A DNA stretch of 64,000 nucleotides. It comes from Actinoplanes sp. NBRC 103695 (GTDB taxonomy: Bacteria; Actinomycetota; Actinomycetes; Mycobacteriales; Micromonosporaceae). Of this stretch, positions 18,052 through 26,224 are shown one piece after another (the stretch's first letter is position 1; each line of letters begins with the position of its first letter). The notes beneath the pieces are model-generated. The model was not told the origin of the DNA. It worked only from the letters and a program-made list of their open reading frames with translations, and ran no database searches. Location: positions 246,892 through 310,891 of the forward strand of contig NZ_BSTL01000001.1 in NCBI RefSeq assembly GCF_030269485.1, in the 5' to 3' direction. Position numbers and translations under genes: made by a program.

Positions 18052-18153
18052 TTTGTATCCTCCTCGGGGCGGCCTGAGGGGCTGGGCCGCCATCAGGCGT
18101 TGATCTTGACCGAGGTTGGTTGGCGTCCGGGCAAACTCCAGCTGACAAGTCGG

Positions 18154-19344
18154 TCAGGTCTGCGCCACAACCTCGGGGTGCGACCGGATGAATGCCGCAA
18201 GGTCATCGTTCCGTACGGCCCTGAGCATCTGAAGACTCGTTTCGGTCAAGATCTCCACGCTACCCACGCCTGGCACGTTCCGGCTGTGGAACTCGCCATT
18301 GTTCGTCTTCAGCGTCACGAGTTCGTCCGGTTCGATCCCACGCATCGCGAAGACCCAGTCCTCCAGCGGGATCCCGCCGTCGTCCACGGTCATCGTGCGG
18401 CCGATCGCCCGGAGCAGACCCGGCAGCTTCTGCGGCGAGCTCAGCCCGGAGTCCACCGCCTGCTTCAGCACCGCGCGCAGGAACTGCTGCTGGTGCCGCT
18501 GCCGGCCGTAGTCGTAGTCGCCGTTCGCCAGGAGGTCCCGCTGCCGCACGAAGTCCAGCGCCTCGGTCGGATTGAAACAGCGATCACCCTTGGCGTACGT
18601 GTTCGGCGTCGTGCCCGCGATCTTGTGGCGGATCGTGCCGTCGGAGTTCAGCTTGTACGGCACCGCCGGCTTGCCGGTCTTGTTGTCCCGCCCCTTGTGC
18701 ACCGATTTCGTGGTCTCGTCGACGTACATGCAGACCCGGCCGAGCACGTTCACCACGCCGGCGAAGCCCTGGAAGTCGATGATCGCCCCGGCGTCCGGGG
18801 TGATGCCGGTCAGCTTCCTGACCGTCAGCGCCAGCAGCTCGAAGCCACCCGACAGCGCCTTCGCCCCGGTCAGGCCACGGCTGCCGAACGCGAACGCGGC
18901 GTTGATCTTCGCTTTGCCGCCGGGGTACCTGACCGCGCCGTTGTCGAACTTCGGGATCTGCACGTAGCTGTCGCGGGGCAACGAGACCAGGTAGCCCGTC
19001 TCGTGCCCGGCCGGGATGTGCAGGATGATGATCGAGTCGGACCTGGTCAGCGCCGACGGATCCTGGTTCTTCCGGGTGTCCACGCCGACCAGCAGGATGT
19101 TCTTGGCGCCCTTGACCTGCACCCGCTCGCGTTCCGGCGCCCGGCGCACCGACCCGAGCAGGTTCTGCTGGGTCACCGTCTTGGTCGCCTGGTTGACCGT
19201 CACCCTCATCGCGGCGACCGCCCCGCCGCTCCCGAGCACGAGCAACACGCCCACCCAAACCAGTACCAGTCCCCAGCGCGGTCTCTTCACACCTTCTGGA
19301 CGCTCGCCGGCCCTTGATCCGTTGTCAGTTTCCGCGAAGTTCAC
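18154..19344 (-). CDS. LytR-CpsA-Psr (LCP) family cell-wall glycopolymer ligase
   Basis: 396-residue membrane protein with a cytoplasmic N terminus, one transmembrane segment (about 25-46) and an extracellular LCP domain (NILLVGVDTR, TRSDSIIILHIPAG, SLPRDSYVQIP, GFAGVVNVLGRV, FNPTEALDFVRQRD). LCP proteins move teichoic-acid-like or arabinogalactan-type polymers from lipid carrier to peptidoglycan. GTG start at 19344. Two glycosyltransferase genes diverge from it, consistent with polymer synthesis. Confidence 0.92.
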   Translation of the reverse strand: MNFAETDNGSRAGERPEGVKRPRWGLVLVWVGVLLVLGSGGAVAAMRVTVNQATKTVTQQNLLGSVRRAPERERVQVKGAKNILLVGVDTRKNQDPSALTRSDSIIILHIPAGHETGYLVSLPRDSYVQIPKFDNGAVRYPGGKAKINAAFAFGSRGLTGAKALSGGFELLALTVRKLTGITPDAGAIIDFQGFAGVVNVLGRVCMYVDETTKSVHKGRDNKTGKPAVPYKLNSDGTIRHKIAGTTPNTYAKGDRCFNPTEALDFVRQRDLLANGDYDYGRQRHQQQFLRAVLKQAVDSGLSSPQKLPGLLRAIGRTMTVDDGGIPLEDWVFAMRGIEPDELVTLKTNNGEFHSRNVPGVGSVEILTETSLQMLRAVRNDDLAAFIRSHPEVVAQT

Positions 19345-19421
19345 ATTCCCGTCGCCAAATCCCGCCCAGCGTCCAACTTGGCGTCACCGCCGCGCCGTCC
19401 GGGTTTCCTAGTGTTTCGCGG

Positions 19422-20402
19422 ATGTCTCCGAACCCGGACGTAAGCGTCGTCATCCCCACGCGGTTCCGTCCCGGCCTCGTCGTCCGGGCGGTACGCAGCG
19501 CGCTCGCCCAGACACATCGCGACCTCGAGGTGATCGTGGTCGTCGACGGGCCGGACGAGGCCACCGAGGACGCGCTGGCCGCCCTCTCCGACGACCGGGT
19601 CCGGGTCCTCACGCTGCCCGAGAAGGGTGGCGCGCCGAACGCCCGGAACCGGGGCGCGCAGGCCGCCCGCGGCGCCTGGGTGGCGTACCTCGACGACGAC
19701 GACGAGTGGCTGCCGTCCAAACTGGAGGTACAGCTCGCCGCCGCGGCGGCCTCGGGCGCGACGGTCCCGGTCGTGGCCAGCCGCCTGATCAACCGGACAC
19801 CGCGCGCCGACTCGGTCATGCCGCGCCGGTTGCCCGGCCCCGGCGAGCCGATCAGCGAGTACCTGACCGTGCGGCGCGGCCTGTTCTACGGCGACGGATT
19901 CATCCAGACCTCGACGATCATGGCGCCGGCGTCGCTGTTCCAGCGGGTGCCGTTCACCGTCGGGCTGCGCCGCCAGCAGGAGCTCGACTGGACGCTACGG
20001 GCGCTGCAACAAGAAGGCGCCGCGCTGGTCTTCGCCTCCGAGCCGCTGGTCCTCTGGCACCAGGACGAGGACCGTGACCGGATCAGCCTGCACTCGCCCT
20101 GGCGCGAGCAACTGGAGTGGCTGCGCGCCAGCCGCCCGCTGTTCACCCGCCGCGCGTACGCCGCCTTCGCGATGAGCGTGCTGTCCTCGATGGCCGCGAC
20201 CACCCGCAGCTTCAGCGTCTTCCGGGAGATCCTGGCCGAGGCGCGCGGACACGGAAGACCTGGAATCATCGACTACGTGACCTACCTACAGATCTGGGCG
20301 CTGCCGCCGGGCATCCGGCACCAGCTGCGCGACAAGGTGCTCGGCCGGACAGCCGCGCCCGCCTCCGCACCCGCCTCCCGACAGCGGGTCGATGTCGGCT
20401 GA
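19422..20402 (+). CDS. Family 2 glycosyltransferase
   Basis: 326-residue GT-A glycosyltransferase using a nucleotide sugar. The N terminus VSVVIPTRFRPGLVVRAVRSAL is typical, and the metal-binding DxD-type motif is AYLDDDDEWLP. No membrane segment is seen. The ATG at 19422 fits the domain start; the open frame extends upstream without a ribosome site. It overlaps the next glycosyltransferase gene by 11 nt and diverges from the LCP gene, suggesting synthesis of an envelope polymer. Confidence 0.88.
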   Translation: MSPNPDVSVVIPTRFRPGLVVRAVRSALAQTHRDLEVIVVVDGPDEATEDALAALSDDRVRVLTLPEKGGAPNARNRGAQAARGAWVAYLDDDDEWLPSKLEVQLAAAAASGATVPVVASRLINRTPRADSVMPRRLPGPGEPISEYLTVRRGLFYGDGFIQTSTIMAPASLFQRVPFTVGLRRQQELDWTLRALQQEGAALVFASEPLVLWHQDEDRDRISLHSPWREQLEWLRASRPLFTRRAYAAFAMSVLSSMAATTRSFSVFREILAEARGHGRPGIIDYVTYLQIWALPPGIRHQLRDKVLGRTAAPASAPASRQRVDVG

Positions 20403-21489
20403 CCGGGCCGGCCGGCCGGTGGTGGTCTGGCGCAGTGCGCTGCTGCCGGGTTCGGAGACTTTCGTACGCAACCACGGCGCCCACCTGACCCGGTGGTCGC
20501 CCGCGTACCTGGGCGCCACCCGGATCACCTCGGCGTTGTCCCTGCCCACCGACGTGATCGCGTTCCCCGACGGCAAGGGCTTCCTGCGGCTGCGGCTGAC
20601 CGGCTCGTCGCCGCGGCTCACCGCGGCCCTGCGGACTCTCAACCCCGCCGTGGTGCACGCCCACTTCGGCGGCGACGGCTGGCTGGTGGCCCGGGCCGCC
20701 GCCGCGGTCGGCGCGCCGCTGGTGGTGACCGTGCACGGCCACGACGTGACCCGCCAGCCGAACACCCCCGGCCCGCACGGCATCCGCTACCGCCGCAACC
20801 TGCGCGACGTCTTCCGCCGCGCCGCCGTGATCCTGGCCGTCTCGTCCCGCATCCGCGACCGGGCGGTCGCCCTGGGCGCCGACCCGGCGAAGGTCCGCGT
20901 CCACCACACCGGCATCCCCGTCCCGCCCGCCCAGCCGCCGGCCTCCCCGCGCTGGGACGTCGCCTTCGTCGGCCGCCTGGTCGAGAAGAAGGGCGTGGCC
21001 GACCTGCTCTCCGCGCTCCGCCGCACCCCCGCTTCGGCGGTCGTGATCGGCGACGGCCCGCTCCTGGAAAGCCTCCGCGCCCAGGCGTCCGACCTGGACG
21101 TGACCTTCACCGGCGCGCTGCCACCGGACGAGGTCGCCGCCCACCTGGCCGCCGCCCGCATCCTGGCGGCCCCGTCCCGCACCGCCGCCGACGGCGACGA
21201 GGAGGGCCTGCCCACCACCATCCTGGAGGGCGCCGCCCACGGCATCCCGGTCGTCGCGACCCGCCACAGCGGCATCCCCGAGGCCGTCCTCGACGGCGAG
21301 ACCGGCCTGCTCTCCACCGAGGGCGACGTGCCGGCCCTGGCCACCAACATCACCCGCCTCCTGACCGACGAGGCCTTGCGCACCAAGTTCGGCGCGGCCG
21401 GCCGCACCCACGTGGCCGAGAACTTCGACCTGACCAAGCAGTCCGCCCGCCTCGAGGACCTCTACGACGAACTGGCCGGTCGCGGGTGA
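20392..21489 (+). CDS. Family 4 glycosyltransferase
   Basis: 365-residue GT-B glycosyltransferase. The N-terminal half carries VVHAHFGGDGWLVARAAAAVG and TVHGHDV; the C-terminal half has VAFVGRLVEKKGVADLLSAL, IGDGPLLE and the nucleotide-sugar region EGLPTTILEGAAHGIPVVAT with the EX7E motif. It is translationally coupled to the GT2 gene (11-nt overlap). Codon use near the 3' end is very GC-rich, unlike the pentapeptide gene that follows. Confidence 0.9.
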   Translation: MSADRAGRPVVVWRSALLPGSETFVRNHGAHLTRWSPAYLGATRITSALSLPTDVIAFPDGKGFLRLRLTGSSPRLTAALRTLNPAVVHAHFGGDGWLVARAAAAVGAPLVVTVHGHDVTRQPNTPGPHGIRYRRNLRDVFRRAAVILAVSSRIRDRAVALGADPAKVRVHHTGIPVPPAQPPASPRWDVAFVGRLVEKKGVADLLSALRRTPASAVVIGDGPLLESLRAQASDLDVTFTGALPPDEVAAHLAAARILAAPSRTAADGDEEGLPTTILEGAAHGIPVVATRHSGIPEAVLDGETGLLSTEGDVPALATNITRLLTDEALRTKFGAAGRTHVAENFDLTKQSARLEDLYDELAGRG

Positions 21490-21498
21490 GGACGTTGT

Positions 21499-21559
21499 CC
21501 ATGAACGTTTGCCCGGTGTAGATAGTCAGGCGGCTTTCGTTGCGTAAGCACGTTCATGG
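21499..21559. repeat. Inverted repeat, two 10-bp arms 41 bp apart
   Basis: CCATGAACGT (21499-21508) is matched exactly by ACGTTCATGG (21550-21559). It lies between the GT4 gene and the 3' end of the low-GC pentapeptide gene. It may be a long-loop terminator or a trace of an insertion; no transposase or target duplication is visible. Confidence 0.4.
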
Positions 21560-21599
21560 CAGTCGGGTGAGTTAACCATCTCAGTGCATTGATCAATAC

Positions 21600-23039
21600 T
21601 CATTCCTTAGCCAAGTGATTGATCAAGCTTTGCGGCCACCCTCGCCTATTTTGATCATCTTTGACATCTATTTCACATTGGTCGAATGCTGGATCGCTGT
21701 CGAGTGTGGCCTCGTGGAAGCTTATGGTTTCGCTGAAATGCGACTTCCTGAACGACACCTCACCCCTCAATGCCGCCTCGTTGAACGATACCCGCCCGCG
21801 GAAAATCGACTCGTCAAATCTGGCGCCGTCGAGAAAGCTTGATCTAGAAAAGTCTCCGCTGCCCGTGAAGTCCACATAACTGAAGAAAGCCGGTTCGAGA
21901 AATTTCACCCGGGAAAAGCTAATTCCGTCCATCGCTTTCGAATTATTGAAGTATGCCGCTCCTGAGAACGTTGCCTCATGGAAAGACGCGTCATGCAGAA
22001 ACCTTGTTCCATAGAAACTGATGCCGTAGGTCTTCTTGCATTCAAACTGAACGCTTGCAAAAGAGGAGCTGTTCATGAAGAGAGCATTCTCGAATGTTGC
22101 CTGACCGGAGAATCTTGTGTATAAGAATGATGCTCTTCCGTAGAATTGCGCCTCGTCGAAGTTCGCGTGCCTGACCTGAGCGCCGCGAAGGTACCAATCA
22201 ACCAAAGTCGCTCCCGAAAGATCGATGTCGATGTTCTTCCACAGGTCTTTCGGGGTTACCCGGGTTGCGGCGTTGACGTGCATCTCATCAGGGAAAGGGG
22301 TGCACAGATGAGCGATCAGGATTCGCTGCGCCGCACGGCGGACCTGCAACTCCTGTTGCGGGTCGCGGCCGGTGAACGTCGCCGACGACTCGATCCGTGC
22401 AGGCAGCTCGGTGATGACCCCCGATCCTGTAGCCGGCTCGTCTCGGCTGCCGGCCTTCGGCATGCGGTACGGCATGCGGAGATAGGCGCAGATAACGTTG
22501 ACAATTGTCTGCTGCTGGTCGGCATGGTTTTGCGCCAGTCGCTCGAGGGAATACAGGCCCGCCAGCCGAACGGCGGCGTCGGACGAACCGAGCTGCTCTG
22601 CAGCTTTGGTATAAATTTCGGTAACACGCCGATCCGCTGCGTCCGCCTCGATGTGATCCTGCTTCCGAACTTCGAGGCGATGAGCATGTTCGGACAATTG
22701 CTGTCGGCGAACACCAAGCATGAGCGCCGCTACGGCGCCGCCCGCAGCGAAAAGGCCAAGCCCGTACTTGATGGCGTCGATCTGCAGTTTGGCGCGCTCG
22801 GGTTCTGTGCTGATGCCTGTGGCAATTAACAACATTGCAGTCAGGCATAACGTCCCGACACCAACTACGATTGCGACCACAGTCATGATCCCGCGGTCGG
22901 ATAGCAACCACGGCCACCGCAGCCGCGGCGCAGGGCTGTGGGTGGAGCTTGACAGACTCCGTTTTGGATCGCTCGACGCCTCGCCGCCATCGGTTCCTTC
23001 ATCCACTGCCGGTTTGTCATCCCCGTCGCGTCGCACCAT
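21600..23039 (-). CDS. Pentapeptide-repeat membrane protein, low-GC gene
   Basis: 479-residue protein. After a charged N terminus there are two hydrophobic segments (IMTVVAIVVGVGTLCLTAML and GLGLFAAGGAVAALMLGV), then a helical linker (about 110-200), then from about residue 270 a run of five-residue repeats with central Phe/Leu (ASFHEATFSGAAYF, GDFSRSSFLDGARF) that should form a right-handed beta helix. The start is set at ATG 23039 (MVRRDGDD); the frame extends to 23114 without a ribosome site. The 3' half has clearly lower GC than all neighbours, suggesting recent acquisition. Function unknown. Confidence 0.78.
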   Translation of the reverse strand: MVRRDGDDKPAVDEGTDGGEASSDPKRSLSSSTHSPAPRLRWPWLLSDRGIMTVVAIVVGVGTLCLTAMLLIATGISTEPERAKLQIDAIKYGLGLFAAGGAVAALMLGVRRQQLSEHAHRLEVRKQDHIEADAADRRVTEIYTKAAEQLGSSDAAVRLAGLYSLERLAQNHADQQQTIVNVICAYLRMPYRMPKAGSRDEPATGSGVITELPARIESSATFTGRDPQQELQVRRAAQRILIAHLCTPFPDEMHVNAATRVTPKDLWKNIDIDLSGATLVDWYLRGAQVRHANFDEAQFYGRASFLYTRFSGQATFENALFMNSSSFASVQFECKKTYGISFYGTRFLHDASFHEATFSGAAYFNNSKAMDGISFSRVKFLEPAFFSYVDFTGSGDFSRSSFLDGARFDESIFRGRVSFNEAALRGEVSFRKSHFSETISFHEATLDSDPAFDQCEIDVKDDQNRRGWPQSLINHLAKE

Positions 23040-23150
23040 CTGACCATAGTCAATGATGAATTCGCTCCAGATCCTCCCCGAGGGCAATATGTCGCGTATC
23101 AATAATTCCGGCATACTCGGTCTCTGCTGCGGACAACCCGCGACCGCGGC

Positions 23151-23280
23151 CCGGTGTGTCGCGGTCCGGTGTGTCGCGGTCCGGTGTGTTGCGGTCCGGT
23201 GTGTTGCGGCCCGGTGTGTTGCGGTCCGGTGTGTCGCGGTCCGGTGTGTTGCGGCCCGGTGTGTCGCGGTCCGGTTGACT
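23151..23280. repeat. 15-bp tandem repeat, eight full copies
   Basis: Units CCGGTGTGTCGCGGT start every 15 bp from 23151 to 23256, with C/T changes at unit positions 10 and 15, and a truncated ninth unit. They lie 16-26 nt downstream of the stop codon of the minus-strand GAP-family gene and upstream of the pentapeptide gene. No ORF with other support runs through them; there are no spacers, so it is a minisatellite, not a CRISPR array. Confidence 0.9.
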
Positions 23281-23295
23281 CTCGTGGCCAGTGCG

Positions 23296-23976
23296 CTAAC
23301 GGATCACGTCGGTGAAGAGGCGGGCGGCGGCGTCGCGGGCCAGCAGGAAGCCGACGATGCCGACGATCCACGCCAGGGCGTTGCTGCGGGCCAGCCAGTC
23401 GCCGGCCCGGGTCAGTAGCGGGGTGACGCGGTCGCCCGCCGTCAGGCGGATGGTCAGCAGGAGCAGGGCCGGCACGATCATCAGCAGGCAGTAGCCGGTC
23501 ATGGTCAGCACGATCGCGCCCGCCGGCAGCTTCGCCGTGGTCAGCAGGCCGATCGCGGCGAGGTAGGGCAGCATCGTCGTCACCTCGGCCGCCGCGGCTG
23601 CCAGTGCCAGGCCGGCGGTGCCGCCTCCGGTGAGGGCGCGGTCGCGCCAGCGGTCCATGCGCAGGCCTCCGCCCTTCTTCTTTTCCAGCCGGAAGCTCAG
23701 GAAGAACAGGGCCACCCCGAGGACGAGCTGGGCCCACGCCACCGGGCGGGTGTCGAGCAGGCGGCTGATCTGGGGCAGGAACGCGTCGGCGCCGAGGGCC
23801 ACGGCCACCCCGACGGCCAGGTAGAAGCCGGCGACCGTGCCGAGGAAGACCAGGATGCGGCCGGCCCGGACGCCGCCGGGGTGCATGAGCAGCCAGATCG
23901 GGATCAGCAGGGTGCCGAAGCTGGTGGAGTCGATCAGCGCGAGGACGGCCAGCGAACCCAGCAGTGCGATGTCCAT
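23296..23976 (-). CDS. GAP-family (Sap/DUF2910-like) multi-pass membrane protein
   Basis: 226-residue inner-membrane protein with about six hydrophobic segments (MDIALLGSLAVLALIDSTSFG at the N terminus, FLGTVAGFYLAVGVAVALGA, GTAGLALAAAAAEVTTMLPYLA, VLTMTGYCLLMIVPALLLL). It resembles the actinobacterial GAP/Sap proteins linked to export of surface lipids. The ATG at 23976 is chosen because the protein then begins at the first membrane segment; the frame runs further upstream through charged, GC-rich sequence. It diverges from the histidine kinase gene. Confidence 0.72.
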   Translation of the reverse strand: MDIALLGSLAVLALIDSTSFGTLLIPIWLLMHPGGVRAGRILVFLGTVAGFYLAVGVAVALGADAFLPQISRLLDTRPVAWAQLVLGVALFFLSFRLEKKKGGGLRMDRWRDRALTGGGTAGLALAAAAAEVTTMLPYLAAIGLLTTAKLPAGAIVLTMTGYCLLMIVPALLLLTIRLTAGDRVTPLLTRAGDWLARSNALAWIVGIVGFLLARDAAARLFTDVIR

Positions 23977-24086
23977 GCGAACGAGCCTCGCGCGGGTTGG
24001 GAAAAGCCGCGTCCGCCAAAGGATGACCGGCGGAGTACATCTTTCGTCGGACGCCGGTGGAGGTGGGCCCGTGATGGGATGGGCGC

Positions 24087-25244
24087 ATGTGGAGGGCGGC
24101 ATTGCGGGAGCGCTGGCGGAGCAGCCTGTCGTTCCAGGATCGGTCCACCGCCGCGGCCACGTTCGCGGCGGGGCTGGCGTTCAACCTCGTCGGGCTGACC
24201 GGGCTCTGGCTCGAGCCGATGACGGCCGCGCCGCGGTGGTGGCACTCCGTGCTGCTGGTGGCGGGTTGCGTGGCGATGCTGCACAAGCGGGCTCATCCGG
24301 TGCCGATGCTCGTGGCGGGCGCCGCCGTGGCCACCGCCGACCTGCTGCTCGGCGGCAGCATGGGCATGGTCCTGGTCCTGTTCGACCTGATCTTCTCGGC
24401 CGGCCAGTTCGCCTCGGACCGGGCCCGGACCGTGGTGACGACCGCGGTGTTCGTGGTCATCGGCACCGCGAGCGTGGTGGGCGGTCTGGCCACCGGCGAG
24501 TTCCGCATCGCCGTCTTCGTCGGCCTGCAGATGACCACGCTGCTGTTCGTGCCGCTCTGGTGGTCGGCCAACATCCGGCAGCAACGCGAGCTGGGCGCCC
24601 TCGCCGCCGAGCGGACGGCCCGCGAGGCGGTCCTCGCCGAGCGCGCGGCGATGGCCCGGGACCTGCACGACGTCATCGCCGCGCACCTTTCCACGACTGC
24701 CCTGCGCTCGGGCGCCGCTCTGGCGATGCCCCCGGACACCGACCGCGACCGGAGCGCGCTGGGTGCCGTCCGCGCCAGCAGCTTGGCCGCCCTGGAGGAG
24801 ATGCGTTCCATGATCATGCTGCTGCGGGCGGCGGAGGACCCGGTCGTGCCCGGCGGGCTGGATCGCCTGCCCGAGCTGGTGGAGGCGGCCACGAGTGGCG
24901 GACTCACCGTGGACGCGCGCCTGACGGCGGGGGAGGACGTCCCGGTGGTGGTGGGTCACGGCGTCTACCGGATCGTGCGGGAAGCCCTGACCAACGCCCG
25001 CAAACACGCGCCCGGTTCCCGCGTACGCGTCGAGGTGTCGCGTGTCGGAGACCGTCTGAGGGTGACCGTCGCGAACACCTTGACCTATCCATCCGACCAC
25101 CTGGACCACGACGCGCTCACCGCGGGGAGCGGCCTGCCGTCGATGCGCGAGCGCGCGGCGCTGCTCGGCGGCGAGGCGACGGCGGGCCGCGACGCCGACG
25201 GGTGGCAGGTCCACGCGACGCTGCCGCTGCACGATGCCCGATGA
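24087..25244 (+). CDS. Sensor histidine kinase, NarL-type partner (HisKA_3)
   Basis: 385-residue membrane kinase. The N-terminal half (about 25-155) holds four to six hydrophobic segments without a large extracellular loop. The dimerisation/phosphoacceptor helix is AMARDLHDVIAAHLSTTALR with the conserved His, and the HATPase domain shows YRIVREALTNARKHAPG and GSGLPSMRERAALLGG. It phosphorylates the response regulator encoded next. Its TGA stop overlaps the first ATG of a 20-bp tandem repeat. Confidence 0.9.
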   Translation: MWRAALRERWRSSLSFQDRSTAAATFAAGLAFNLVGLTGLWLEPMTAAPRWWHSVLLVAGCVAMLHKRAHPVPMLVAGAAVATADLLLGGSMGMVLVLFDLIFSAGQFASDRARTVVTTAVFVVIGTASVVGGLATGEFRIAVFVGLQMTTLLFVPLWWSANIRQQRELGALAAERTAREAVLAERAAMARDLHDVIAAHLSTTALRSGAALAMPPDTDRDRSALGAVRASSLAALEEMRSMIMLLRAAEDPVVPGGLDRLPELVEAATSGGLTVDARLTAGEDVPVVVGHGVYRIVREALTNARKHAPGSRVRVEVSRVGDRLRVTVANTLTYPSDHLDHDALTAGSGLPSMRERAALLGGEATAGRDADGWQVHATLPLHDAR

Positions 25245-25381
25245 CGAAGCGCAAGGTCCGATGGCAAACCGTGAGGCTCGATGGCAAACCGTGAGGTCCG
25301 ATGGCAAACCGTGAGGCCCGATGACGGACCGAGAGGCCCGATGGCGAAAGTGCGAGGCCCGATGACGAAGCGTGAGGGCCG
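25241..25381 (+). repeat. About 20-bp tandem repeat duplicating a translation start, seven units
   Basis: ATG triplets occur at 25241, 25261, 25281, 25301, 25321, 25341 and 25362, each opening a 20- or 21-bp unit of the form ATGGCAAACCGTGAGGCCCG, and the eighth ATG (25382) is the response-regulator start. Each unit contains GTGAGG or GAGG 5-7 nt before the next ATG, so the repeated element is a ribosome site plus start codon. The first ATG overlaps the kinase stop as ATGA. It opens a 17-codon ORF ending at 25294. Confidence 0.9.
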
Positions 25382-26026
25382 ATGACGATCCGGGTGCTGC
25401 TGGCCGACGACCACGCCGCGATCCGGGCCGGGCTGCGGCTCATGCTGGAGCAGGCGCCCGACATCGCGGTGGTGGGGGAGGCGGCGGACGGCGCCGTCGC
25501 CACCCGGCAGGCGACCGCGTTGCGCCCCGACGTGGTGCTCATGGACATTCGGATGCCCGGCACCGACGGCATCACCGCCACCCGGGCGATCACCTCGGCG
25601 GGCCTGGCGGACGTGCTGATCCTGACGACGTTCGACATCGACGAGTACGTTTACGGCGCGCTCCAGGCGGGCGCGGCGGGCTTCCTGCTGAAGTCCGTCG
25701 AACCGGGCGACCTGGTCGACGCCGTGCGGCACGTCGCGGGCGGCGACGGCGTGCTCGCCCCCGAGGTGACCCGCCGCCTGCTGACCGCCTTCGCCGCGGC
25801 CGTCCCCTCGGCCAGGCCGGAACACCCGGCGCTCGGCGATCTCACCGCCCGCGAACGGGAGATCCTCGCCGCGCTCGGCCGGGGCCTGTCCAACGCCGAC
25901 CTGGCCGCGGCCCTGTCGATCAGCGAGGCGACCGCGAAGACACACGTCTCCCGGGTGCTGGCCAAGCTCGGCTGCGCCTCCCGGGTGCAGGCCGCGATCC
26001 TGGCCAAGGAGGCGGGCCTCGCATAG
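25382..26026 (+). CDS. NarL/FixJ-type response regulator
   Basis: 214-residue regulator. The receiver domain has the acidic pair ADDH, phospho-acceptor Asp55 (VVLMDIRMPG), Thr in ILTT and Lys in LLKS; the C-terminal LuxR-type helix-turn-helix is LTAREREILAALGRGLSNADLAAALSISEATAKTHVSRVLAKLG. It is the partner of the kinase at 24087. The start codon lies in the last copy of the tandem repeat. The final 17 codons plus stop are repeated twice more downstream. Confidence 0.92.
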   Translation: MTIRVLLADDHAAIRAGLRLMLEQAPDIAVVGEAADGAVATRQATALRPDVVLMDIRMPGTDGITATRAITSAGLADVLILTTFDIDEYVYGALQAGAAGFLLKSVEPGDLVDAVRHVAGGDGVLAPEVTRRLLTAFAAAVPSARPEHPALGDLTAREREILAALGRGLSNADLAAALSISEATAKTHVSRVLAKLGCASRVQAAILAKEAGLA

Positions 26027-26169
26027 GTCCTGTCTCGTGCGCCTCCCGGGTGCAGGCCGCGATCCTGGCCAAGGTGGCGGGCCTTGCATAGGTCCTGTCT
26101 CGTGCGCCTCCCGGGTGCAGGCCGCGATCCTGGCCAAGGTGGCGGGCCTCGCATAGGTCCTGTCTCGTG
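25975..26169 (+). repeat. 65-bp tandem repeat, three copies of the response-regulator 3' end
   Basis: Copies begin at 25975, 26040 and 26105 (exact 65-bp period). Each holds the last codons of the response regulator (CGCCTCCCGGGTGCAGG to GCATAG), its stop codon and the left arm of a terminator (GGTCCTGTCTCGTG). Only two or three bases differ between copies. Copy 1 is the real gene end; copies 2 and 3 are noncoding. Confidence 0.93.
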
Positions 26170-26187
26170 GGCGATCCACGAGACAGG
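26159..26187 (+). terminator. Terminator after the response-regulator repeats
   Basis: CCTGTCTCGTGG / CCACGAGACAGG, 12-bp arms with loop GCGAT. The left arm also ends each 65-bp repeat copy, so only the last copy can form the hairpin with the single right arm nearby. Nearly the same stem occurs at 36598-36649. The convergent hydrolase gene ends 38 nt further on. Confidence 0.75.
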
Positions 26188-26224
26188 TCCGCGGGATGCC
26201 GACCAGCGCGAACAGGACTGGGAC

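Noticed and set aside
21499..21559. Ends of a miniature insertion element
   Set aside because: The 10-bp arms enclose only 41 bp, and no target-site duplication or further copies were found in the window, so a mobile element cannot be supported.
23151..23280. CRISPR-like array
   Set aside because: Units are contiguous 15-bp copies without unique spacers, and no cas genes are present.
23053..23418. Possible repeat protein encoded by the 15-bp repeats (RCVAV units)
   Set aside because: The frame crosses intergenic repeats and the antisense of the GAP-family gene, with no ribosome site or supporting motif.
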